From assembly GCA_902617975.1 (NCBI GenBank), contig CACMYV010000002.1, positions 62,001 to 126,000 on the forward strand: a stretch of DNA of 64,000 nucleotides, written 5' to 3'. The DNA is from an uncultured Pelagibacteraceae bacterium. Lineage in GTDB: Bacteria; Pseudomonadota; Alphaproteobacteria; Pelagibacterales; Pelagibacteraceae. Position numbers and translations under genes: made by a program. Each line of letters begins with the position of its first letter. The first letter of the stretch is position 1. The notes under the pieces are model-generated. The model was not told where the DNA came from and did no database searches. It saw nothing but the letters and a program-made list of their open reading frames with translations. Below, piece by piece: positions 7,597 through 15,681 of the stretch.

Positions 7597-8813
7597 TAGA
7601 TGTCATCAGCTAGTCTGACACCACAAAACTGCCAAGTATCACTTGGGTAAAAGAAATTTCTATAAGATGCTCTGACATGATTAATAGACGTAGAATGTGA
7701 GCCACCTTTTAAGACAAACTGATTACACATGAACTTATTATTATATTCTCCTAGATTTCCTTCATAAGGTTTATATTTTTTGTAAGGTGTGTAATTACTA
7801 CTTGTCCAAGCCCATAAATTTCCATAAACATCGTCTGCTTTTTCTTCCACTTCATGGAAAATTTTATTTTCTAAAAAATTACCTTTTTTCTCAGATTGTT
7901 TTAAAAAATACTCTAGTTCAAATTCAGTTGGTAATCTTTTGTTTTTATATCTTGCAAATGCATCTGCTTCATAGAAACTTATATGAGAAACTGGCTTTTC
8001 ATTATCAATTTTTTTTACACCGTTTAATGTAAAATAATTATTATTATCTATCCAATACATTGGTTTTTGTAATTTGTTATTATTTACAAAATCCCATCCA
8101 TCAGATAACCAATACTCATGGTTTTTATATCCTCCATCATTAATAAATTCTTTCCACTCTCCATTAGTAACAAATGAATATATTTTAAAAGGATCTAATT
8201 GTGTTTCTGATACTGGTAATTCGTTATCGTAACAAAAAATATCCTCGTTATTTCCATATTTAAATTTTTTACTAGTTTCTAATGTCAATTCATTTTCTTC
8301 TTTAGCATTTGGTTTATCATCGTTAGAATTGTAAGTCGGCATCAATGGATTGTTGTAAAAAATATTTTTAATATCCATTAACATTAATTCTTGATGCTGT
8401 TGTTCGTGATTTGAACCTAGTTCAACTAAAAATGATGTCCTGTTATTTTTTGTCCTTTTTAAAAAATCAATAATATTTTCAGTTACATAGTGTCTATATT
8501 TTACAACATCTTTTAAGATGGGTCTATTTAGTGAACCTCTCTTATTTCGAGGATTGTACTCACCCACAGAATTATAATATGAATTAAATATATAATTGTA
8601 ATCTTTGTTAAAAGGTTTGTAACTATCATCTAATTCTGACAAGATGAATTTTTCGAAGAACCATGTGGTGTGACCAAGATGCCACTTAAGTGGGCTAACA
8701 TTTTTGCTGGGCTGTATGACCATATCCTCAGCCTCTAAGTTCTCGCACAGAGATAGCGTTTGCTGTCTTGTTTTGGAGAATAATTCTGTAATTTGAGATA
8801 ATTTATTTTCCAT
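7596..8813 (-). CDS. egtB: Ergothioneine biosynthesis sulfoxide synthase EgtB
   Basis: A 405-residue two-domain iron enzyme. The N-terminal DinB-like domain carries the three iron histidines H48 (in WHLGH), H136 and H140 (in NHEQQHQEL), with spacing matching characterised EgtB. The C-terminal formylglycine-generating-enzyme-like domain ends W-Q-F-C-G-V-R-L-A. It joins hercynine to a thiol (cysteine or gamma-glutamylcysteine) with oxygen. No EgtA, EgtC or EgtE gene is recognised in this window, so the thiol donor and C-S lyase are unknown here. It leads the long minus-strand operon, 104 bases from the divergent metF-like gene. Confidence 0.94.
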   Translation of the reverse strand: MENKLSQITELFSKTRQQTLSLCENLEAEDMVIQPSKNVSPLKWHLGHTTWFFEKFILSELDDSYKPFNKDYNYIFNSYYNSVGEYNPRNKRGSLNRPILKDVVKYRHYVTENIIDFLKRTKNNRTSFLVELGSNHEQQHQELMLMDIKNIFYNNPLMPTYNSNDDKPNAKEENELTLETSKKFKYGNNEDIFCYDNELPVSETQLDPFKIYSFVTNGEWKEFINDGGYKNHEYWLSDGWDFVNNNKLQKPMYWIDNNNYFTLNGVKKIDNEKPVSHISFYEADAFARYKNKRLPTEFELEYFLKQSEKKGNFLENKIFHEVEEKADDVYGNLWAWTSSNYTPYKKYKPYEGNLGEYNNKFMCNQFVLKGGSHSTSINHVRASYRNFFYPSDTWQFCGVRLADDI

Positions 8814-8917
8814 GACTAAATTTAATTAAATTTTCGGATCATGACAATGGGTTACAATGTGTTCAGCTGTTTAATATTTTTATAGACACAGAATATAAAA
8901 TAATTAAGAATTTAGTT
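8814..8917. promoter_or_regulatory. Divergent intergenic region, egtB / metF-like
   Basis: This 104-base gap separates two divergent operons and must hold both promoters. It is AT-rich with a somewhat less AT-rich core around 8838-8870. I see no riboswitch fold or convincing operator. The sigma-70 boxes cannot be fixed by eye. Confidence 0.45.
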
Positions 8918-9646
8918 ATGAATTTTTCTTTAGAAATAGGTCCTAAAACTGATTTAAGTACGTTGCCTAAGGTAAAAGATGTTTATGTTACAATGCTACC
9001 TGGAGGTGATTATAAAGAGACTGCTCAACAATCTGGAGAGTTAGTTAAAGAGGGATTTAATCCAGTTCCTCACTTCCCAGCAAGGTCAATAAATGATGAA
9101 AATCAGCTAAAAGATTATGTTTCTAGATGTAAAGATTTGGGTGTTAAGCAAGTCTTGGTGATAGGTGGAAGTCGTGACCCGATCGGAAAATTTGATAGCT
9201 CATATCAAATGTTAGAGACAGGGTTTTTTGATGGCATCAAGATTGGAATTGCTGGACATCCCGAGGGGAGTCCTGATATATCCGACTCTGATTTAGAAAA
9301 AGCTATGATAGATAAAAAGCCTTATGCTGATTATATAGTTACACAATGGCTAATGGATACTCAGCCTATTATAGATTTTATCTCAAAACAAACAATACCA
9401 GTTCATGTTGGAATAACTGGGCCAATGAAAATATCTAGCTTAATTAAATTTGCTAATATTGTAGGGGCAAAAAATTCCATTAACTTTCTTAAATCTAATT
9501 TTAGTAAGGCGTTAGATTTATTGAAACCTAAAGACCCTAATGATTTAATTGGGAAAGTTAAATCGCATACTGATTATTTCCACATTTATACATTCGGCGG
9601 CTTGAAGGAAACTAACAAGTGGTTGAAGGAGAATAACTATGTCTAA
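8918..9646 (+). CDS. Methylenetetrahydrofolate reductase-like protein (short form)
   Basis: A 242-residue TIM-barrel protein of the MetF family. The VIGGSRDP and GIAGHPEGSP segments, and V-H-V-G-I-T-G-P towards the C-terminus, match FAD-dependent 5,10-methylene-THF reductases. It is about 50 residues shorter than MetF, and the usual N-terminal F-E-F-F-P-P-K motif is replaced by S-L-E-I-G-P-K. It overlaps the following DmdA-like gene by eight bases. A demethylase that loads methyl groups onto THF would need exactly such an enzyme to oxidise 5-methyl-THF, so running in the oxidative direction is the best inference. A biosynthetic MetF role is less likely in this context. Confidence 0.85.
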   Translation: MNFSLEIGPKTDLSTLPKVKDVYVTMLPGGDYKETAQQSGELVKEGFNPVPHFPARSINDENQLKDYVSRCKDLGVKQVLVIGGSRDPIGKFDSSYQMLETGFFDGIKIGIAGHPEGSPDISDSDLEKAMIDKKPYADYIVTQWLMDTQPIIDFISKQTIPVHVGITGPMKISSLIKFANIVGAKNSINFLKSNFSKALDLLKPKDPNDLIGKVKSHTDYFHIYTFGGLKETNKWLKENNYV

Positions 9647-10994
9647 TGAATTTGACTATAGTAAACTAAGACATACAACATCAGTAGATCAGTCTGATAG
9701 AAAAGTACCATACAATTTAAGGCAAAGCGGACCTACTAAAGTTGAGATGCTAATATCAACAAGAGTAAGGAAATCTCCATACTGGCATTTATCTATGAAA
9801 GCAGGATGTTGGAGAGCAACTGTTTATAACAGAATTTATCATCCAAGAGGTTATGTTAAACCTGAAGATGGTGGTGCAATGGTTGAGTACGAAGCAATTA
9901 AAAACCATGTAACAATGTGGAATGTTGCAGTTGAAAGACAAATACAAGTTAAAGGACCAGATGCAGAAAAATTTGTTGATTATGTAATTACAAGAGATGC
10001 TACAAAAATTTCTCCAATGAGAGGAAGATATGTAATTTTGTGTAATTCTTATGGAGGAGTATTAAATGATCCTATTCTTTTAAGAATTTCTAAAGATGAA
10101 TTTTGGTTTAGTTTATCAGATAGTGATATAGGATTATATCTGCAAGGAGTAAATGCAGATGAAAGGTTTAATGTTCAAATTAATGAAATAGATGCTTGTC
10201 CTGTACAAATTCAAGGTCCTAAAGCAAAAGCTTTGATGAAAGATCTTTGTGGAAGTGAAGTTGATATTGATAACATGCCTTTTTATGGATTGGCTTCTGC
10301 AAAAGTTGGTGGAAGAAGTTGTATAATTTCTCAAACAGGTTTTTCAGGCGAGTCTGGATTTGAAATATATTTAAGAGAAGCAACTTTATATGCCGAAGAT
10401 ATGTGGAATGCTGTTCTTGAAGCAGGTAAAAAACATAACTTAATGGTAATTGCTCCTGCACACCATAGAAGGATACAAGCTGGAATTCTTTCATGGGGAC
10501 AAGATATGGATCATGAGCATAATCCATTTCAATGTAATCTTGGATATCAAGTTTCTTTATCTGGTAAAGGTGAATGGAACAAAAAAGCAGATTACATTGG
10601 TAAAAAAGCTCTCGAGAAAATGAAAACTGATTTAAAAGCAGGTCATAAACCTTACAAACTTCAATTAGTTGGACTTGAATTAGGAGGAAAACCTATTGAA
10701 GAATATGCTCCAGATTTTTGGTTAATTTCAGAAAACGGCAGTGAGCCTGTAGGATTTATAACTTCTCCTTGGTATCACCCAGAAAAAGGGAAAAATATTG
10801 CCATGGGATACGTTCCATTTGATGGCACGCTAAATGCAAATGGTTTTCCAAAGGGTAAGGTTGGATCGAAATTTAAAGTCCACCTACCAGAAAAATATTC
10901 TGATAAACCTGGAGAACCGGTCGATGCAGTTGTAGTTGATGTTCCATTTACAGAATCTTACAACGCAAATACAAGAGAAGTAGTCAGTAAGTGA
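9639..10994 (+). CDS. GcvT/DmdA-family THF-dependent methyltransferase (DMSP-demethylase-like)
   Basis: A 451-residue aminomethyltransferase-fold protein. The block V-T-M-W-N-V-A-V-E-R-Q-I-Q-V-K-G-P-D-A and the later W-F-S-L-S-D-S-D-I and Q-G-P-K-A segments match DmdA (DMSP demethylase) more closely than GcvT. It is about 80 residues longer than the DmdA of Pelagibacter, mainly in an N-terminal part rich in aromatic and basic residues and a C-terminal insert. The family moves a methyl or methylene group from a small substrate to tetrahydrofolate. The coupled short MetF-like gene supports 5-methyl-THF as product. It could be a divergent DMSP demethylase or act on another sulfonium, betaine or O-methyl compound. 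Confidence 0.85.
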   Translation: MSNEFDYSKLRHTTSVDQSDRKVPYNLRQSGPTKVEMLISTRVRKSPYWHLSMKAGCWRATVYNRIYHPRGYVKPEDGGAMVEYEAIKNHVTMWNVAVERQIQVKGPDAEKFVDYVITRDATKISPMRGRYVILCNSYGGVLNDPILLRISKDEFWFSLSDSDIGLYLQGVNADERFNVQINEIDACPVQIQGPKAKALMKDLCGSEVDIDNMPFYGLASAKVGGRSCIISQTGFSGESGFEIYLREATLYAEDMWNAVLEAGKKHNLMVIAPAHHRRIQAGILSWGQDMDHEHNPFQCNLGYQVSLSGKGEWNKKADYIGKKALEKMKTDLKAGHKPYKLQLVGLELGGKPIEEYAPDFWLISENGSEPVGFITSPWYHPEKGKNIAMGYVPFDGTLNANGFPKGKVGSKFKVHLPEKYSDKPGEPVDAVVVDVPFTESYNANTREVVSK

Positions 10995-11004
10995 TAAAAA
11001 TTTT

Positions 11005-11031
11005 TTTAGGGGGAATTTAATTCCCCCTAAA
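11005..11031 (+). terminator. Perfect stem-loop after the DmdA-like gene
   Basis: TTTAGGGGGAATT pairs with its complement across a very short loop (12-13 base pairs including five G-C pairs) eleven bases after the DmdA-like stop. There is no T-run on the plus strand after it, so it is either a weak terminator or an RNA-stability hairpin that lowers expression of the following microprotein-Yip1 genes. The next start codon lies only two bases beyond. Confidence 0.6.
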
Positions 11032-11032
11032 T

Positions 11033-11140
11033 ATGACGAAAACCTTTTTCATAGTTGTTTGCATTATAATCGCTATTGCTCTAATAATATTCCCATTAAT
11101 CGTTTCGTATAAGGCGCAAAAAAAAAATAAAGATAATTAA
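11033..11140 (+). CDS. 35-residue single-pass membrane microprotein
   Basis: The ATG at 11033 opens a 35-codon frame ending in TAA at 11140. The product has a short polar start, one strongly hydrophobic helix (about residues 5-24, I/V/A/L-rich) and a basic tail with K-A-Q-K-K-N-K-D-N. Its stop overlaps the start of the Yip1 gene as TAATG, the same coupling used by real gene pairs throughout this window. I do not recognise a family. The coupling and clean membrane-plus-basic-tail layout make it more than a chance frame. No Shine-Dalgarno sequence is seen; the hairpin lies directly upstream. Confidence 0.55.
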   Translation: MTKTFFIVVCIIIAIALIIFPLIVSYKAQKKNKDN

Positions 11141-11685
11141 TGTTTGCTCAGTTTTTAGATATTGTTTTTAAATCGTTAAAGCTTGATAAAACTCTTTATA
11201 GAACTCCAAGATATTATGGAGAAGCTGGAATTTATTTTGCAATTCTAATTATGATTTTAGATGGGATTGCGGGTGCTATTGCAGCTAATACGATTGTAAA
11301 AACATCAGTTGGTATATCTGGTTTAACAGCATTATTAACATGGCTGGTGTGGGCAATTTTTATATTTGTAATTGGCGTTAAAATTTTTCCTGATAAAGAT
11401 AGAAAAATTCCATTTAAAAGAGTTCTTATAGCTGTTGGGTACGCTCACGCTCCAGGCCTGATAAGATTTTTTGCAGTTACACCAGAACTGGTTCTTTTAA
11501 TTATTTTTCTTACTCAATTTTGGATTTTTGCTTCATTGATAATTGCAACAAGACATATTTTAAATTTAAAGTCAAATTTAAAAGCATTTGGAATTGTATT
11601 TTTGTCTTTTTTAATTATTTCTTTTTTGACAATTTCTTTCGTAATGACAAAAATTAATTCATTACCTATAAGTACAAATATTTAA
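11140..11685 (+). CDS. Yip1-domain integral membrane protein
   Basis: A 181-residue inner-membrane protein with about five hydrophobic helices, matching the bacterial Yip1 (PF04893-type) fold: a short amphipathic N-terminus, then segments around residues 30-50, 57-80, 103-125, 126-145 and 152-172. The V-G-Y-A-H-A-P-G-L-I-R motif near residue 105 is typical. Function in bacteria is unknown. It is translationally coupled to the microprotein before it. Its TAA overlaps the stop of the convergent zinc-ribbon gene, leaving no room for a separate terminator. Confidence 0.8.
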   Translation: MFAQFLDIVFKSLKLDKTLYRTPRYYGEAGIYFAILIMILDGIAGAIAANTIVKTSVGISGLTALLTWLVWAIFIFVIGVKIFPDKDRKIPFKRVLIAVGYAHAPGLIRFFAVTPELVLLIIFLTQFWIFASLIIATRHILNLKSNLKAFGIVFLSFLIISFLTISFVMTKINSLPISTNI

Positions 11686-11849
11686 AGCGGAAATAAAGTT
11701 TTTGATGTTCTGCAGGAATTACAAAGTTTATATCCTGTGAGTATTAAATTTTGAGTTACTGTCTCATCTTCTTTTTTACATTCATCACAAATATCATTTA
11801 ATTCATTATTATTTGATTTGTCTGATTTATATTCAAAGTTATCAGTCAT
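11682..11849 (-). CDS. 55-residue zinc-ribbon-like protein
   Basis: A short frame of 55 codons carrying C-D-E-C (residues 21-24) and C-N-S-C (43-46), the two CxxC knuckles of a zinc ribbon, with an acidic Asn-rich N-terminus. Its ATG overlaps the end of the DUF3726 gene by eight bases (ATGACTGA), so it is the last gene of that operon. I do not recognise a named family. The spacing of two CxxC pairs and the coupling make it credible. It may be a small metal-binding adaptor or regulator for the operon. Confidence 0.65.
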   Translation of the reverse strand: MTDNFEYKSDKSNNNELNDICDECKKEDETVTQNLILTGYKLCNSCRTSKTLFPL

Positions 11850-12450
11850 TATCTGTTAATCCTGCTCCTGCGGTTTTTTGCTTTAACTCATCTGTTTCTT
11901 CCACAAATGTTTTTTCAGATAATTTTGTTAATTCTTTCCAATCTTCTTCAGAAAAATTATTCTTATTTTCTAAAAATTGAATTTTGATTACATCAGCTTT
12001 TTCTACAACCTCACTACTTAAGTAATTTGAATAAATTGATTGATTAAAATTTAATAAAAATTCTTTTTGATCTATCTTTAAAAAAATTCTCTTTCCTGTT
12101 ATTTCCGAAGATCTGCTGACAAACGGCAAAAATATCAATGGGTAAGCCATTTTTTCAATTTCTATATCATTTAGTTCTTGGATAGAGATAGATTGATCAA
12201 AAAAACTTAATCCAAGTTTAATCGGACAGTAAAAGTTTTGAGGTCTGTTGCTTTTGTTAAAAGATTGGCAATTTTCAAACTTCTCATTATTAAAAATCTT
12301 AAAATATTGGTTTATGTTTTTTATTCCTGGTAAACCAAATAACTCGAGTTGTTTAATGTTCTTTCCTATTTCTTCTGCAACTCCCCAGGAGAAACCTTTA
12401 GCTTTTGTTGAACGTTTAACAATCGTGTCAATTTCACTATAACTTCTCAT
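11842..12450 (-). CDS. DUF3726 family protein
   Basis: A 202-residue protein. The N-terminus, S-E-I-D-T-I-V-K-R-S-T-K-A-K-G-F-S-W-G-V-A-E-E-I-G (about residues 4-28), matches the DUF3726 pattern of a helix followed by G-x-x-W-G-x-A-E-E. No catalytic residues are recognisable, and the fold and role are unknown. It lies eight bases after the 550-residue protein and is coupled to the zinc-ribbon protein. In alphaproteobacteria DUF3726 proteins are small cytosolic proteins of unknown function, so the operon context is the only clue. Confidence 0.75.
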   Translation of the reverse strand: MRSYSEIDTIVKRSTKAKGFSWGVAEEIGKNIKQLELFGLPGIKNINQYFKIFNNEKFENCQSFNKSNRPQNFYCPIKLGLSFFDQSISIQELNDIEIEKMAYPLIFLPFVSRSSEITGKRIFLKIDQKEFLLNFNQSIYSNYLSSEVVEKADVIKIQFLENKNNFSEEDWKELTKLSEKTFVEETDELKQKTAGAGLTDND

Positions 12451-12458
12451 TAATTACT

Positions 12459-14111
12459 TTAATTATACATCCAATATGGATTAAATGAATTAAGTTCATC
12501 TGGTAATGGAGCTCCTTGAAACATACAAATCCTTAACCATTTGTCAGATCTTGGATCAAACTTTACTGCCCCAAAAAAAGATAATTTAAGTCTTAACATA
12601 TCTATAGGAACTAATTTTGAGCCGATAGTGTTATCTTGAATTTCAGAATATGGATATTTCTCTGTTATAAACACTCTTCTTACAATATGTCTTAAATCAT
12701 TGTTCTGTACTAAAAATTTACCAATCTTTAAACTGTTTTTTAAATTAAAAATAGTTTCATAAAGTTTTTTTATATCTCTAGCAATAGCTGTAGGCTGCTC
12801 GAGTTCTGAACCATTATCTTCAAACCGATCTCCAATCCTAGGTTCTTCTTTATTTTTTGATATGAACCAAAATTTTTTATTATTTTCATTTTTTGAAAAA
12901 TCAATTTTTAAAATATCTGAATAATTTTTCTCAATTATTTCTCTTAGGTCATTTATAGTTCTGTCTACAGGTATATTAAAACTACTATCCTCGTCTGAAC
13001 TCATTTGAGAAATTAAAGGATCAGTTATTTCATTATATGGCTCCATCATTATAGAAACCAAATACTCAACTCCTTCTTCAGATAAATTTTCCTCTGCCCA
13101 GTTATATAATTTATCAAATATATAAAAATTTGATTTATCAATATTATCTTTCAAATAATTAATTAAATTTTGTAAATCATTAATTAAATTGTTTATTTTT
13201 TTCTTTTGGTATTCGCTATCAGTATTCCATGAAGTTACATTTTTTAAAGATTTTGTTAAACAATTGTAAAAAATTTTAAACTCTTCTTCTGATACTTTTT
13301 CTATTTCTCTTATTTTTTTTAAAGCTGTCTCTTTAGCTAGAATCCAATTATTTAATAACGAAGGGTGGTTAACAATAAATGGTGCCATTCCTAATCCAGT
13401 TGAATTTCCAATTCCTAAATTTCTGCAAATATCCAAGTCTAATTCTACAGCATCTTTAGGATTTTTATGTTTTGCTATATGATTGACTTGATCGAAAGTA
13501 AATTGTCTTACAAGGTAAACTAACATCATTTCCAATCTAAAAGGACCATTTATTTCATCTCTATTTTTAATTCTAAACCTGTCTGCTAATCCAAATTTTC
13601 CTGAGCCGTATACTGCAGTTGTTCTGTACAAATATCCAACTTTTGAAAGCTCATTAGTATTGGGCTGGATACCTTTTGATAAACACTCAACCACATAATT
13701 AAATGCTCTAACTGACCTATTTGCTCTTGAAAGAGTTAGTTCTTTATAAGAAAGTCTTCCTACTTCTTGTTTAGGAACATTTTGTGAAAGTCTATCAATA
13801 TCAATTTTTGAAGGAATGCCATCATACAAAGCAAATGCAGCATCCCATTTAGTTGCTATTACTCTATCAGATCTTTCATCATCTTTAAGCTCATTGGCAA
13901 AACAAACTAGAGAATATGTTTTTTTATCTTTTGAAAATGAATAAATCGCAATTCCATACCCCCTATCATTCAAATCAAACAAATCTCTGTTATATTTCCA
14001 ATCTTTGAACTCATTTAAAAATGATCTTAGAAAAGATAATTTAGATTGATGAAACGATCCAAGCCTAGAAAGTTTCATTACAATTTTAGGATCTCTTAGT
14101 GGGACTTGCAT
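12459..14111 (-). CDS. Conserved hypothetical protein, 550 residues
   Basis: I do not recognise a named domain. The product is a 550-residue, predominantly alpha-helical, charged, soluble protein without signal peptide or membrane segment. Residues about 140-250 contain a dense conserved-looking block (L-S-R-A-N-R-S-V-R-A-F-N, Y-R-T-T-A-V-Y-G-S-G-K-F-G, G-I-G-N-S-T-G-L-G-M-A-P-F), of which the glycine-rich segment could be a binding loop. The C-terminus is aromatic (N-P-Y-W-M-Y-N). It starts at the stop of the M19 dipeptidase homologue (TAATG) and precedes DUF3726, so the three surely work together. Confidence 0.8.
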   Translation of the reverse strand: MQVPLRDPKIVMKLSRLGSFHQSKLSFLRSFLNEFKDWKYNRDLFDLNDRGYGIAIYSFSKDKKTYSLVCFANELKDDERSDRVIATKWDAAFALYDGIPSKIDIDRLSQNVPKQEVGRLSYKELTLSRANRSVRAFNYVVECLSKGIQPNTNELSKVGYLYRTTAVYGSGKFGLADRFRIKNRDEINGPFRLEMMLVYLVRQFTFDQVNHIAKHKNPKDAVELDLDICRNLGIGNSTGLGMAPFIVNHPSLLNNWILAKETALKKIREIEKVSEEEFKIFYNCLTKSLKNVTSWNTDSEYQKKKINNLINDLQNLINYLKDNIDKSNFYIFDKLYNWAEENLSEEGVEYLVSIMMEPYNEITDPLISQMSSDEDSSFNIPVDRTINDLREIIEKNYSDILKIDFSKNENNKKFWFISKNKEEPRIGDRFEDNGSELEQPTAIARDIKKLYETIFNLKNSLKIGKFLVQNNDLRHIVRRVFITEKYPYSEIQDNTIGSKLVPIDMLRLKLSFFGAVKFDPRSDKWLRICMFQGAPLPDELNSFNPYWMYN

Positions 14112-15079
14112 TAATTAATTCCTTTATAAAAATTAAACCAGTTATTGCCAAGTATCTTATTTATCTCTTCTTCGTGAAAACCTTTATTTTTTAATTCTGT
14201 ATTTACATTATTAAATCCTCTTGCATCCAAAAACCAATCTGGTTGTTTTGGAAAACCAGGTTTATCTTTACTGCCTTCACCAAAATTTTTTGATTTTGAC
14301 CATGTTCCATTTCTCATCCACTCAACTACAGTGTCTGGTTGGTTCAAACATAAGTCTGATCCTATACCAACATTATTAATACCCATAATTTCAACTGTTC
14401 TTGCAACCATTTCACAAAAACTTTCTATTTTACAATTCGTTCCATCTTTTAAATGATGAGCATACAATGATAACCCTAACATTCCTCCACTATCGGATAA
14501 AACTTTTAATAATTCTGTAGATTTATTTCTTTTCGCTTCAAACCAAAAAGTTGGATTTGCATGAGTAATTGCAATAGGTTTTTGACTAATTTCAATTGCA
14601 TCAAGTGTACTTTTCTCTGCTGAATGAGACATGTCAACAACGATACCTACTCTATTCATTTCTTTAATAGCCTCTTTTCCAAAATTAGTAACTCCGCTAT
14701 CATTTTTTTCATAACATCCAGTGGCTAATAATGATTGGTTGTTATAAGTTAATTGCATAAATCGACAACCTTGTGAGTGTACTTTTTCTATAAGACCTAT
14801 GTCGTCTTCAATTGGAGAGCAATTTTGAAATCCAAAAAAAATTGCAGTTTTGTTTTCTTCTTTTGCCTTTGTAATATCGTTGTAGTTATTTCCTAGAAAT
14901 ATAAGATCTTTATTTTCTTCGAAATGTTTATTCCACTCTTGTATTCTTTGTTGTAATTCATCATAGTCTTCATGATAAACTAACGTTACGTGAACTGCAT
15001 TTAATCCAGCTTTATTATTTATTTCAAAGATTTCTCTAGACCATTTACAATATTGAAGATTATCAATTCGATAATTCAT
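14111..15079 (-). CDS. Peptidase M19 (membrane dipeptidase) homologue with altered metal site
   Basis: A 322-residue TIM-barrel protein of the M19 renal dipeptidase family. V-D-M-S-H-S and I-T-H-A-N-P supply two of the usual metal or substrate histidines, and G-I-G-S-D is the C-terminal aspartate motif. The N-terminal metal motif H-x-D is H-V-T here, and the bridging glutamate of the E-G-G segment appears as Q in F-G-F-Q-N-C-S-P-I-E-D. It may therefore bind one metal or catalyse something other than dipeptide cleavage. No signal peptide is seen, so it is cytosolic. It leads the operon with the 550-residue, DUF3726 and zinc-ribbon proteins. Confidence 0.85.
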   Translation of the reverse strand: MNYRIDNLQYCKWSREIFEINNKAGLNAVHVTLVYHEDYDELQQRIQEWNKHFEENKDLIFLGNNYNDITKAKEENKTAIFFGFQNCSPIEDDIGLIEKVHSQGCRFMQLTYNNQSLLATGCYEKNDSGVTNFGKEAIKEMNRVGIVVDMSHSAEKSTLDAIEISQKPIAITHANPTFWFEAKRNKSTELLKVLSDSGGMLGLSLYAHHLKDGTNCKIESFCEMVARTVEIMGINNVGIGSDLCLNQPDTVVEWMRNGTWSKSKNFGEGSKDKPGFPKQPDWFLDARGFNNVNTELKNKGFHEEEINKILGNNWFNFYKGIN

Positions 15080-15183
15080 ATTTAATATACACTATTATTA
15101 TTATTGTGATTGTCACTAACTTAAACTGTCATTAGCTAAAAATTGCAATTTAAAGGAAATATCTGTAAATTGATGTTAGTTTC

Positions 15184-15678
15184 ATGATATACAAAAAAAA
15201 ATCACATAAAGTATCAATTGTAATGGGTAGTCAGTCTGATTATAAGACAATGAAGAATTGTGAAAAAGTTCTTAAGATTTTAAAAGTTAATTATGAGACA
15301 AATATCGTCTCTGCGCACAGGACGCCTGATAGACTTTATACCTATGCAAAGAAAGCAGAAAATAATAATATTTCTATTATTATTGCTGGAGCCGGAGGAT
15401 CAGCGCATTTACCTGGTATGATTGCTGCTATAACTAGAATTCCAGTCATAGGTGTTCCCATTGAAAGTAAAAAGTTAAAAGGTTTAGATAGCCTGTTATC
15501 AATTGCTCAAATGCCAAAAGGAATTCCTGTTGGCACAGTTGCTATTGGAGAAGATGGTGCAATTAATGCTGGTTTATATGCTGCTTCAATTATAGCTACG
15601 TATGATAACAATGTAAAAAAAACACTTTTAAATTGGCGAAAAAAACAAACATCAAAAGTAAAAAAAAAACCAAAGTAA
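15184..15678 (+). CDS. purE: N5-carboxyaminoimidazole ribonucleotide mutase PurE
   Basis: A 164-residue class I PurE. The V-M-G-S-Q-S-D-Y block (residues about 13-20) binds phosphate, S-A-H-R-T-P-D (about 43-49) carries the catalytic histidine, and A-G-A-G-G-S-A-H-L-P-G follows. It converts N5-CAIR to CAIR in purine synthesis and acts as an octamer. It is followed three bases later by purK, the partner enzyme. A basic Lys-rich tail is an extra of about eight residues. Confidence 0.97.
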   Translation: MIYKKKSHKVSIVMGSQSDYKTMKNCEKVLKILKVNYETNIVSAHRTPDRLYTYAKKAENNNISIIIAGAGGSAHLPGMIAAITRIPVIGVPIESKKLKGLDSLLSIAQMPKGIPVGTVAIGEDGAINAGLYAASIIATYDNNVKKTLLNWRKKQTSKVKKKPK

Positions 15679-15681
15679 TTA

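Noticed and set aside
10134-10527. Antisense open frames within the DmdA-like gene
   Set aside because: They are low-complexity shadows in the opposite strand of a clearly coding gene, with no start signal or family.
11005-11031. Hairpin as a standard Rho-independent terminator
   Set aside because: No T-run follows on the plus strand, and on the minus strand no gene ends there, so it is kept only as a stem-loop with uncertain role.
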